A program made the translations under genes and the position numbers. The notes beneath the pieces are model-generated. The model was not told where the DNA came from, did no database searches, and saw only the letters and a program-made list of their open reading frames with translations. A stretch of 64,000 bases of DNA, taken from the NCBI GenBank assembly GCA_029641185.1, contig JAPWGK010000010.1:434001-498000 (forward strand), read 5' to 3'. The DNA is from Pseudofabraea citricarpa. Lineage: Eukaryota; Ascomycota; Leotiomycetes; Helotiales; Dermateaceae. Positions 1-10,283 of this stretch are shown here, piece by piece; the first letter of the stretch is position 1; each line of letters opens with the position of its first letter.

Positions 1-652
1 GGAGACATATCGAGGCGGCGATAGTCTCCCTCGGAGCGCGAAGGCTCGATGAGAAGCCTTCATTGACAGCGACAATAGAGGAATGCAATAGAGTGTTGGT
101 GCTACATCAATGGCTCAAAGGACTGGCTGACATGGTGACGTCCGAGATGCTCGGTGCTTGATAAAAATGAGAAAGCATAATCATTGGCTGGGACATCATG
201 TGGGGAAGGAAATGCAACGCTGTATTTCATAACATTAATAATTCTGATCTTGACTTTGTAGATGAACTTAGTTGATGATTCTTATGCCGAGCCAAAGGGA
301 GTAAGATGGCTTCTACAATGGCGATGTCGTCTTTCCATTCAGTTGTTGAACTGGTACTAGTAGTTGATTTATAGAAATTTGCTTGTGATTGTCTCTCACC
401 TCGTGATGCTGTTTCTGGTAGACCAGCTTACCGCAAATAGACTAGCGCGGGTTTACAGAAGCCGAGGCATTTTCCCCAGTTTTGAGGGTTGCCGGCAACT
501 CGTGTTGTCGTCTTAAACTCCTCCTCACCTCACAAATACAAATCCCTTCTGTCTCAACCTTCTTCCAGAAACCTTCTAGATTTGTTTTCCGCATACTTGT
601 ATATCCATTCGTCATCGCATCGTTCCCAGTCGCAATCATCACACCAGACATC
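1..652. other. 5' flank of the nitronate monooxygenase gene
   Basis: No coding region is convincing here. Short frames between 442 and 750 overlap one another on both strands and look like shadows of the leader. The 100 bases before the ATG at 653 are pyrimidine-rich with many CATC/TCATC words, as is common for fungal 5' leaders. Confidence 0.5.
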
Positions 653-2018
653 ATGGCATCTCCACGTAAGTACACATGGCTCGAAATAAACATCAGCGTC
701 AAACTGAACTGACCGCTTGTCCTCTACAGAGCAACTCCGCACAACGGTCACCGACCTGCTTAAGATTCAGCATCCCATCTTCCTTGCAGGAATGAACGTT
801 GCAGCTGGTCCCAAGCTTGCCGCTGCCGTCACAAATGCCGGTGGACTTGGTGTTTTGGGAGGAATCGGATACACACCAGACATGCTGAGAGAGCAGATCG
901 CCGAACTGAAGTCCTTCCTCACAGATAAGAATGCGCCATTTGGTGTGGATCTTTTGCTCCCGCAGGTTGGAGGCAGCGCAAGAAAGACAAAGTAAGCCGA
1001 ATCACATGTGAAACGAGAGTTGGATGATTACAATACAATTGCTGACCGAGGGATTTGTCGTGTAGTTATGATTACACAAAGGGAAAACTCGATGAGTTAA
1101 CGAGCATTATCATCGACAGTGGAGCCAAGCTTTTCGTCTCTGCTGTTGGTGTCCCACCAAAGAAGGTCGTCGATCGTTTACACGCTGCCGGTATTTTGTA
1201 CATGAACATGATTGGACACCCAAAGCACGTCAAGAAGTGCTTGGAACTCGGCGTGGATCTTATCTGCGCACAAGGAGGAGAGGGCGGTGGACACACTGGA
1301 GATGTCCCAACTACAGGTGAGTCGGAAAAACCCTGTTCTCAAGTACTGTAGCTAACCAGGAAATAGTCTTGATTCCTGCTGTTGCAAACCTTTGCAAGGG
1401 CAAGACTGGTGGACTCGGAGCTCCAGTTCAGGTCGTTGCAGCTGGTGGTATTTACAACGGACAGACAGTTGCGGCTGCCTTGATGTTGGGCGCAAGCGCC
1501 GTTTGGGTCGGAACCAGATTCATCTTAACTGATGAGGCTGGTGCATCAAAGGCACACCAGGAAGCTGTTAGAACTGCTGGACACGATGATAATGTCCGGA
1601 CAATTATCTTTACCGTAAGCTGCTGCTAGCTGGATTGCAAAGAATTTCGTGCTAATTGGAAATAGGGACGGCCACTCCGAGTACGAACAAACTCATACAT
1701 CCAGAACTGGGAAGACGAGCGCGCAGCCGAGATCAAGGAGTTGACAAGCAAGGGCATAATTCCAGTAGAGCATGACTTCGAGAAGCTTGGCGATGGTAAG
1801 CTCCCCGAATTCCTTGTGTGGGATTAATCAGCTGACACTGAAAAGATATTGATGACGAGACAATGGACAACGCCCGGCCATTCCTTATGGGCAAGGCAGC
1901 AGCTGTGGTGGATGAGAAGAAGAGCGCCAAGGCTGTCGTGGATGAGTTAGTCGGTGACGCCGTGGCCTGGATTCAAAAAGGAGATAGCTTCATCACTAGC
2001 CCCAAGTCGAAGTTGTAG
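653..2018 (+). CDS. nitronate monooxygenase / 2-nitropropane dioxygenase family
   Basis: A flavin (FMN) enzyme of the nitronate monooxygenase family, which oxidises nitronates such as propionate-3-nitronate to aldehydes or ketones with release of nitrite; it is probably cytosolic or peroxisomal. I assemble six exons: 653-665, 730-991, 1066-1316, 1367-1614, 1666-1795 and 1846-2018, giving 358 residues, which is normal for the family. The first exon encodes only MASP plus one base, and the spliced N-terminus then reads QQLRTTVTDLLKIQHPIFLAGM. Family marks seen are the N-terminal HPIFLAGM strand, the glycine-rich QGGEGGGHTGD motif (the histidine is the presumed catalytic base) and GGIYNGQTVAAALMLGA followed by VGTRF, which forms the phosphate-binding part of the TIM barrel. 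All splice phases agree. The enoyl-reductase FabK branch is related, but the GGGHTGD form fits nitronate monooxygenase better. Confidence 0.93.
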
Positions 2019-2503
2019 ATGATGCTCTCAATCTTGCTATAGAATAGTTAGTACCTGTATGAATATGAATCTTTTATGATTTTGGACATGACAATGTTAG
2101 CATCTTGCAGTGTGGCTCAAGGCACATCTACCGATGTCCCCTTTTTACGTTTGGGCACAAATATGATACAGGCAACAGTGTTGTATTCTCTCGAAAGACT
2201 ATCTACAGAAAATGCCTTACATACCCGCTGTCAAGCTATCTGCCTAGGTACATTAGCTTGACGGGTTGGTTGGTAGTTAGACACCTAGTGCTGATCAGAA
2301 GGAGCGTGGTTCATAAGGACACCCAACAAACGCTGTACGATTGTCTAGGTGGCTGAAGGAACAAGAACTCCTGTAGCGGAGGAAACAGCTTAAATACAGG
2401 AGTTTTCCCTAGAGGCTAGCGAGCCTTCCCTTTCGTCGCAACAGTTACCCACTTACTGACCTATGCAGCCACCTAGCTTCCTTCTGGGATTTCTCTTTCC
2501 TTC
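2019..2503. other. convergent intergenic spacer
   Basis: This spacer lies between the 3' ends of the nitronate monooxygenase (plus) and F-box (minus) genes. Short frames at 2076-2356 lack any recognisable protein character. It presumably holds both 3' untranslated regions. I see no repeat or RNA gene. Confidence 0.5.
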
Positions 2504-3721
2504 CTACAACCAAAGAAACTGGTTATCGGCAACTGTCTCCTCTCTAGACCACGCATGTTTACAAGCTGCAAGACGATTTGCAAGACGATTTGCGGCCTTC
2601 TCTGTCAGCGCCGCGTTGAAATCAAAGTCATATCCCCCTTCAAACGCCTTCTTGATGCTGCCCAGAGCCAGATCAGACCCTCTTTCTCCCCGAGGTGAAA
2701 AGTGCGACCACCACTCCTTATCAAAGGGAGTTAGGGCCTGTCCAAAGTGCTTCCATGTCGTGATAACGACGACAAATCCCCGATCGCGGAAGTCTTTGAC
2801 GTCGACCTGATAATCCGTGGAGCAGAAATGACACTGCCTTACTTCTGTGGTTAGGGGGCCTGTTTTGTTTTCGGCGCTGGTAGATTGTTGATAATCATTA
2901 ATGCGGGACCACAGATAGGCTGCGAAATTGTTCTTGCTGTTTTGTTCAAGTTTTGTATGCTTGACACGTTCATGGGGACAAACTACCCATGAAGTAAGCA
3001 GTCCAGGAAGCTCAGGTTCGATGTCAGACTGTAGAAGAACCCAGTCCTGTCTGCGTTCATATAATCGGCCATTGGTAATACACCGGCGTGTCTCTTCTCG
3101 AGATGTGAACCACTTGCTATATGTGGTTTTCCCCACGAGCTTAGATCCCCAGCGCAAATCCAATCCATGGGTTTTCAGAAGCAGGTGCGCGAGATGAAAA
3201 ACATGACTGTTGGCGCATTGCTTTGCTCTAGTGTGTGCCTTAGAACTAGGGATATATTGATCGACTGGGTAGGGTTCAGTCTTTGACTTGTCCACGCGAT
3301 GGATGGTCTGGCAGAAGTGGCAGAACACACGGTCCTTGATGTCCCTCTCCAACAAAGAGAGAAAGTCCTCGCGCGCCTGCTCGTCATCCGTGAGAGACCG
3401 TCCGTCTAATTCCCACGAATCCTTAGTCAGATGTTTCTGTCGCAGCCCTTTGAAATGCTTGCTTCCCAACTTCTCTAATAGCGTCTTGGAGGATAGGGCA
3501 AGGAGAGCCACAGAAGAGGTCGGCAAATGTTTACCAATGCAAACCAAGACCTCGGGTGGAAGGCGTTCTACAGTGCTGAAGTCTTCGAAAGTGCGAGGTG
3601 GAGGTTGCGGCAGAGGGAATATAGTTCGCCATATCGCGACGAGGAGCTTGGTGATTTTCTTAAGAATGTACGACATCTTGCGTGCTGAAAGAACCGTCTG
3701 GTTTAGCGTTGGGATATGCAA
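2504..3721 (-). CDS. F-box domain protein
   Basis: A single-exon frame of 405 residues. Residues about 45-93 (FEDFSTVERLPPEVLVCIGK, then HLPTSSVALLALSS) match the fungal F-box: a LPPEVL opening, a hydrophobic helix, and a leucine/serine-rich second helix. F-box proteins usually bridge Skp1/cullin ubiquitin ligases to a target, and the rest of the chain would be the target-binding part. Behind the box are two CxxC pairs, VFCHFCQTIH near residue 135 and CHFC near residue 300, which may hold zinc; many fungal F-box paralogues share this build. An internal methionine at residue 16 (MSYILKK) is an equally plausible start, because the first 15 residues are not F-box-like. The C-terminus contains a small in-frame duplication (RLANRLA). 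Substrate and function are unknown. Confidence 0.8.
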   Translation of the reverse strand: MHIPTLNQTVLSARKMSYILKKITKLLVAIWRTIFPLPQPPPRTFEDFSTVERLPPEVLVCIGKHLPTSSVALLALSSKTLLEKLGSKHFKGLRQKHLTKDSWELDGRSLTDDEQAREDFLSLLERDIKDRVFCHFCQTIHRVDKSKTEPYPVDQYIPSSKAHTRAKQCANSHVFHLAHLLLKTHGLDLRWGSKLVGKTTYSKWFTSREETRRCITNGRLYERRQDWVLLQSDIEPELPGLLTSWVVCPHERVKHTKLEQNSKNNFAAYLWSRINDYQQSTSAENKTGPLTTEVRQCHFCSTDYQVDVKDFRDRGFVVVITTWKHFGQALTPFDKEWWSHFSPRGERGSDLALGSIKKAFEGGYDFDFNAALTEKAANRLANRLAACKHAWSREETVADNQFLWL

Positions 3722-3743
3722 GATACAAGGAGGTTGTTAGAGG

Positions 3744-4150
3744 TTGTAGGAATAGTTAAATTGTTGAGCGTCCAAGATGTTATAGATGAAGGGTGGTTGC
3801 TTAGACAGCAGGGATAAACACAAAGTCAATATGGTTCGGTGCGAAGTGAGGTAAAGTTCTTGTGTGTAGTTGCTGGATGTTGTAGGAATGGTTGAAGTTG
3901 TTGAGCGCCTAAAGATTTATAGAACGGGAAGCTGCTTAGCGAGCAAGCATGGGCGCAAAGTGAATATGATCCAGGTCGAAGAAGAGTGAAGTTCTTGTGT
4001 GCACTTGCTGGGAGATGTAAGACTGGTCGAAGCCGTTGAGTGTCCAGAAATTTATAGACGAAGGAGGAAGTTGCTTAAAGAGCAAACATAGGCGTAGAGT
4101 GAATGTGGTTCAGCGCGAACACGTGAAGTTCTCGTTTGCAGTTGTAGAAG
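3744..4150. repeat. three diverged tandem units of about 136 bases
   Basis: Units begin near 3744, 3880 and 4015, each opening with a form of TTGTAGGAATGGTTGAAG. Each contains TTGAGCG(T/C)C, TTATAGA(T/A)GAAGG, GCTTAG and AAAGTTCTTGTGTG at matching offsets. The units differ mostly by C/T and G/A changes and small indels. The array lies just upstream of the F-box ATG, so it may also include that gene's promoter and leader. Confidence 0.75.
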
Positions 4151-4209
4151 CAAGAGTTTTACGAGGGTGCGCAAGAACAAGAAAAAGGTAAGCTCGTTGC
4201 TCTGCCTGG

Positions 4210-4965
4210 ACCCAATAAGTTATGTGATGACACTGTTGAAGGTGTTATAGTTATAGTTTACACAAAGAGGAGACCCAAAAACGTGCCTATATGTAAGACT
4301 ACCACAAGCAAATTCCGCGCTAGAATAAACTTGTCAATTCAAGTTGAATAATACATACGACAAGAGAATACGCTCTGACAAACGGAATGTTATTAGCAAC
4401 CGGAATTTTATTAGCAACCGAAAACGTATGTGATATTACTATTGAAGGTGCCGTGGTTATAGTTTGTAGAAAGAGGAGATCCCAAGAGGGTGGGTGTCTA
4501 TAAATAATAATACCATAAGCAAACTCAGCGCTAGAATACGCTAGTTAATTCAAGTTTGATAAGACATACAAGAAGAGAATATACTCTGACAGGCGGAGTG
4601 TAATTGGCAACTGGCTACAAGAGACAAAGTAATTTCAAAAGTTGAACGTTTGCGAAATCTGAATCACACGACCAAAACGACTAAAAGGTCTCCCTTTCAT
4701 CCTATCATAGCAGCCTCTCCGGTGTTCAGATCTGTGTGTCAAACCTCTAGTCAATCAAGTTTGACAAGACATTCGACAAGAGCCTACGCTCTGACAGACG
4801 GAGTAGTATTAACAACCGGAAACAAAAGACATACAAATTTCAAAAGTTTAACGTTTACGGAACCTGAATCGCATGATCAAAACGTCGAAATGGTTTCTCT
4901 TCTTTCATCCTATCATACCAGCACCCTGAGATCTTTGTGTCTGTCCTCTAGTCACATCACTATCT
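4210..4965. repeat. degenerate repeat family with a 205-211 base period
   Basis: The block CAAGTTTGA(C/T)AAGACAT followed by GAGAATACGCTCTGAC recurs near 4340, 4551 and 4756. A second block, ATTTCAAAAGTTGAACGTTT, recurs near 4631 and 4834, together with a shared TTTCATCCTATCATA. The copies interleave two longer half-units (TGTGATxxxACTxTTGAAGGTG and the ATTTCAAAAG type), so this looks like a nested, decayed tandem array. Differences are mainly transitions. The 125-residue frame over 4650-5027 lies inside the repeats and I do not take it as a gene. Confidence 0.7.
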
Positions 4966-5565
4966 TCCAGACGATTGTGATTTTACTTATCCTTCTTTTC
5001 TCGGGGGTATTTGTACTCGACGGTTGACTACAATCAACGGGTCACGGGTCATGGGGCACCACATATCCACTCTCTGGAACATTCTATTCCGAAGGTTATT
5101 GATTTGTCTAAGGAGGAAAGAGGAAGGTGGGTGGGTATACAATATGAGGGACATACACCCAAGCAAGCACGCAGATAGAAAATTACGGAGTTCAATCACG
5201 ATTTATTTTGTTTTGGTGTAGTGTTTTTGTTTGTGTTCTCTTTGAGCTTTAGTTGTCTGCATATCCGCATGCTCCTTTTTGTTCCTAGCACAGCAGTTTA
5301 TTTAGTCTTGACTTATAGTTCAGCTTTTTGATACCACCCACTCCACTCACTAAGATTCTCAACTGTGAAGGATAATTAAGATTTCATAAGTAGGTACGTG
5401 TATATCAACATAGAAAGATGAAGGAGGGCAGCTTAAGAACATGCATGTATTGCAAACCCGAAATCGCATCACAACCTTCCAGTGATTCAGCCAACCAGCC
5501 GATCCCACCAACCTAAAAAGGCGCCAAAACCCATGCATGCACACATTGAAAACCAAAATACCTAC
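4966..5565. other. 3' flank of the kelch gene, nothing recognised
   Basis: This is an AT-rich spacer. Short overlapping frames occur on both strands (5024-5221, 5359-5556) with no protein character. The part nearest 5565 should be the 3' untranslated region of the minus-strand kelch gene. Confidence 0.4.
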
Positions 5566-8164
5566 CTAGAGACGTTCCTCGAAATGACTCCTTCTCCGTA
5601 TACTGTCATGACTCTTCTCTCTTGGTATGCCAATGTAATCACCACTCTGCTCACTGACTCCTTCCGGAGGCGTGACAGGGCTAACAATGCCCTCTCTGAG
5701 GGAGTTTCCACTTCCATACGGTGCTGGAGTAGGTCGCGGCCCAAGGTTCGCACTCATGCCGTTCCCGCCGTACTCGCCGGGTGTTGCAAAGCTCTCTCCT
5801 GCGCTACTTACGCTCGCTTCGCTGATGCCACGCAGGTGACCCTTTTCATTGTCACTAATCCCGGACATGTCGCTTACGACGCGACTTGATGGCTGGGGAG
5901 AGGTACGGCCGAGTGAGGGGGAGTCAGCTCTTGGGATGGGTGATTGAGTTGGTGAGATGGTTGGGCGCGGTCCAGACGATCTAGAGATGCGCGACACAGT
6001 GCTGCTCCGTGAGGCAGACGAAGGGGAGGATGACAATCGGGTTTGAGACCGATCATTACCCGCCATTGGAACAAATCCTGTAGGCCGGTTGTCTTGCAGC
6101 TCAACAGGACGTGAGGTATCTGGCTGACATTAGCGAAGCTCAAATCCAGCATTGAATTTTACTTACCCATCATCTCGTGTACTTGCGTGTCTCCAACTTC
6201 TTGCCTTTCGGAAATCTCATCTTGTCCATATGGACTCGAGGGAGTCTCATCAGTTGATGTAACCGTTGGTGCTTTTGCTTCTGATGCTGGTGTACCTCGC
6301 ACCCAATTCATGACCCGGTTCTGTCTTTCGACAGTCCCTGCCTCGCTGCTCCCAGCACGACTTTTCAGCGTCTTCCTTCGACGCCACAGCATAAAGCCAA
6401 GAATGAATAGAGTGACAAAGAACAAGCCCAGAACAACTCCCAATAGTGGGGCTAGGTATTTTGGCGTTCCTGGTTTAGAAACTACCGAGGGTAGAAGACT
6501 TGGGGTATTGGTAGGTGTAGCGGCTGGGTAGGGATACCATGTTGTGATCTTTTCTGTTGGATAACTCGAATTGAAGACGGCTGCAAGGTTTGGGTCTGAA
6601 AATCCATTTTGCAATGGCGCAGTCTCGGTGGCTCCACCAAGACTGTTGCCGCCAATCATCCGAGTGATCATACTTGGAACAGTATAATTACTCCAAATGT
6701 CAGGGTTATAGGAATCAATCCATTCCGTGCTGCTCAGGTTAAAGATTTGAATAAACCCATTAACGCAATCAAGTCCAGAGCCTGCATACGAAGGGGAGCC
6801 TCCGACGACAACCATCTGATCAGGATATGGTTTGGCACATTTGTGACCGAGTCGAGCGTGAGCTGCAGTTCCTGTGTAGACCCTCATCCACATAAATGAT
6901 GGTATAGATAGGATCCATACATCGTCGTTCGCATTTTGGACATCAATTCCATCAAATCCTCCATACCAATAGATATTGTGGCTGGACCCATCCTGCGCTG
7001 ATGCAAGGACAGCGCAGCCTTGAGCCAAAGCCCCAGGACCACCATCTGTTTCTTGCTCATACCATGTCTGAGTTGCGATGTCGTAAATTGAAACCGAGGA
7101 CATGAAAGTTGGGCTGACCCGCGCCTGTGAATCGTTAGAAAAAGAATCCCAATTTGGCGATCCAACCTACGCTTTCAGCAGCGCTAGAGTTACTCCCGGT
7201 TTGATTGATAAAGGAGTACACTGGATTTACAACTCCACCAATAGCAACTAGTATTCCCTGCTCTGAAACAGGCACCCAGACAATTTCAGCATTCGCCCGT
7301 GGAGTTACTGTAGATGGCAAGCTAAAATTCGACCATATTTCTTGCTGCTGAACAGTCATATTAACCTGCATTAATGTTGTTGATGGGATATCTGCTATTA
7401 AAGACGCATTCCCAGTACTGTATTCGATGAGTCCATGGCTGGCTGCCCTAAGCCCGCTGAAGTAAAACCCAAGATTTTCTGAAGGTGCACTCACTGCTGC
7501 GCCATTCGTGACATAGCGCGTGATGTTGTCGGATGGTAAAGTTTCGAGCTGGAAGCCTCTGATGAATTGCTTTGGCGGGCCAGATGGGTAGACCTCGTAT
7601 TTGGCCACTGATTCTTCGGAGGGAGCATCAAATGCATCGGTCGGTCTAAGTGATCCACCGTAGGTATACCATTCGAAATCATTTGCGAACATCCCTCCAT
7701 CAATATACTGTGGTCCGATGTTATTAGCTGCCCCGTTATCTGCACCTTTTGAAACTCGATCAAATATTTGACTGATGTTATCAGAGGTACTGAATGACTT
7801 GTTGAAATTTAGAAGGTATACAAGTCCCAGCGGATTATCTAAAACACGGGGATTAGTATATATCCGTGCAGACCGAAGAAAGCTCAATTACCATCTGAAA
7901 TCGGCGAACCATACGTGCCACCCGCCAGCCCTGGTATCCAAAATAAATTACCGCCATCGAGATACAGGGTGTCCCGAACAATGGCCGCTGATGTTTTGTT
8001 AGTGGGTTAGTTTATTCAGGAATTCAGGTCGACCGACCTCGAGGTGTTCTCCATTGACATAGTGTAGAGTTGACTTGACCGTTCTCCACGTCCCAACCAG
8101 CCTCTTGTGCGATACTTTGCCCTAGAAACGAGGCGGCAACGAGAATCAACAATCGAGATAACAT
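5566..8164 (-). CDS. kelch-repeat type I membrane protein
   Basis: Five exons on the minus strand (8164-8038, 7987-7892, 7838-7171, 7124-6167, 6119-5566) join in phase to 800 residues. The N-terminus is a signal peptide (MLSRLLILVAASFLGQSIAQ). It is followed by a family-typical opening with a cysteine-containing VNSTLC segment and DTLYLDGG. The outer domain has kelch-like blades (NIYWYGGFDG, DDVWILSIPSFMWMRV, MVVVGG), so it should fold as a beta-propeller outside the cell. Many NxS/T sites suggest N-glycosylation. One membrane helix lies near residues 517-540 (LAPLLGVVLGLFFVTLFILG), followed by basic RRRK and a long serine/proline-rich cytoplasmic tail of about 250 residues. Proteins of this build are common in Pezizomycotina and are thought to act at the wall or cell tips; the ligand is unknown. 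It is divergent from the mucin gene at 10284. Confidence 0.85.
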
Positions 8165-10283
8165 CGTCTTAAAACCGGTGACTATTTGGTCTGTAATAAT
8201 ATGTCTAATTGCTTGGGAGGCTCAGTGCATTTTAGATTGATAAGGATGTGATGAGGCTATCTCAATAACTCCTCTCAATAGGAATGAAAGAGGGAAACCG
8301 CCACAACCCCGGTCCTCCGCATTCTTTGTGTCGAACGATGGGCCGAGGGCAACACTTGACCTACCAGTTGAGGGCTCGGCAAGGTAGAACAAAGCATACT
8401 TTAGTCAGATGTGATGCAACCCTCCATCGCAAACAGCCGTCATCTTTGAGAATCGAGAACAGCGGCCTACCGCGGACATACATGGGCACGCAAGCCATGG
8501 TGGGAGGGGGGCCTGCACTTGCATCCACGTCCCCGGGTGGGTCAATCGATGGTGGATTTCACCTCAGCCTTGCGATTGATTATCTCTTTACTCCAAGGAA
8601 GATAAGCCCGGTTGGCAGCTGGAAAAGCAAATTCGGCTTCGGCGTCAGAAGATAAGGGCTACAGCCATGAGATGGTCTGAATCGTTTCCCTCAGTGACAA
8701 GTAGGTCGAAAAGAATTTGCCTTTGCTTTGTACTCGGTACATCATGTCACGACAGCGTCAACGGCAGTCACGTGTCACAGCAAGTGACAGATATATGCAG
8801 CCGGTCCGAAGGTACTTTCAGATTGCCTCCATGATACGATCGGCTCGCATGGTGCAGCCGTGATAGAGGATAGAGATGAAGATGAAGACAACAATGGGTT
8901 CGCCGATCGGGCTCCGCAAAGCAGCAAAGCACAAAAGCCCTCTAGCTGAGAGCACCTCCCGCGTTGCTACAGTGGCAATTCCACCTTTTGCTCGCTCTCT
9001 GGGTGGCCAATTTGACCGTCGGGGACGCTGTTTATGGAGCATGATATGCACGCAAACATGTCGGGAAGAGCGAGCAGAGATCTTGGAGGCACTTGGTTGG
9101 TCTGATGATGGTGGAAAAAAAGGTTGTGCAGGAAACAATATTTGTTCTCCCCTCCGGCTGTAAGCACGATGTCCCGCTAAGCCGCATCCAGCATGGCGAT
9201 GCAGCTTAGCGACGACGACCAAATGGCAGAGCCAACGACATAGCGACAGCGAACTGTGTGCAACACTTCGCCATGCATCTCACTGTATCTTGTGCCCTCC
9301 TCGTATATCTCCCCCCCATGCACCTCACGGCCATTCTCCCGTGAGCATGCTGCTGGCAAGTCTTGGCCAGTACCCCTCCTCGTTGGATCACCTCATACAC
9401 TGGGGTTGCCGACCCATCTGGCCCCCAATGTCATCCCAAGCTATACTTTACCACATGGCCTGGAAGCTCACTCTGAGCCTTAGGAACCAGCGAGCACTCC
9501 CAGGGTCAAGCAACGTTGCTGTCAGCAAAGTTGCTTCCCGGATTTCCTGCTCATATGGTTATTGGCCATCTCGTTCCACGGAGCCTTCCTGGGTCCACCA
9601 AGTGGTGCCAAGTCCTGGAAATGCCATATGTCTCATGATGAACTGCAGTCGGGATGTCCAGGCACGTCCTTCAAGCACGGTGGCCTGGTAGGACGAGTCC
9701 AGGTACACGTCCATGTCCTGCTGCCATTGGCCCTGGTGAGGCTGAACCAGCACACCACTTTCCAAGGACTTTCTTCTTCTGGAGCTGATGGTGATCTTCT
9801 CCACACCAGGCCTGCTCCTTTGACCCATGCGAGTATGCAGCCCATCATGCTTTGTGTTGGGAACAAAGCTAATCGACCAGCCTTTTCTTTATTCTCGTGC
9901 TTCCCTTATGATCAGAACGAAAAACTTTGTTTCCAGACGGCTTGTGCTCTTGAGAGCCAGGAACGCGGAGTATCTTTGCATCATTGCGACAAACACTGCA
10001 TGACATCCACATTCGTTAACGACGTCCACGGAAAAGAACCGTTTTGGCATTGAGTAGTACTGTAGTCCTTGGTCGCGAGTGGGACTTTGCTTCTTCCGAT
10101 CTCCAGCCACAACCTCGTTGACTTCGTATTACAATCAAGCACCCCCTCTTCAAAAGTCTTTGCCGCCATTCAATCATTGTTTTGGTCGCAAAGGCATCTA
10201 CCCGCATACCAGACCTGGCATCAAGTCTATGTGGACTTTCTATAACGAAGCATTCAGGAAGTTGCATATGATCACTGGTTTTC
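8165..10283. other. divergent intergenic region between two cell-surface genes
   Basis: About 2.1 kb separate the kelch gene (minus) and the mucin gene (plus). Many frames overlap on both strands (for example 9290-9691 and 9562-10053), but all are rich in Cys/His/Trp/Ser and lack domain character, so I read them as chance frames in a fairly GC-rich promoter. I see no RNA gene and no clear repeat. Confidence 0.5.

Noticed and set aside
4650..5027. 125-residue plus frame
   Set aside because: Lies within the decayed tandem repeats and carries the repeat sequence in frame by chance.
9290..10053. Plus-strand frames of 133 and 163 residues in the kelch/mucin divergent region
   Set aside because: Overlapping frames in several phases, Cys/His/Ser-rich, no domain, no splice support.
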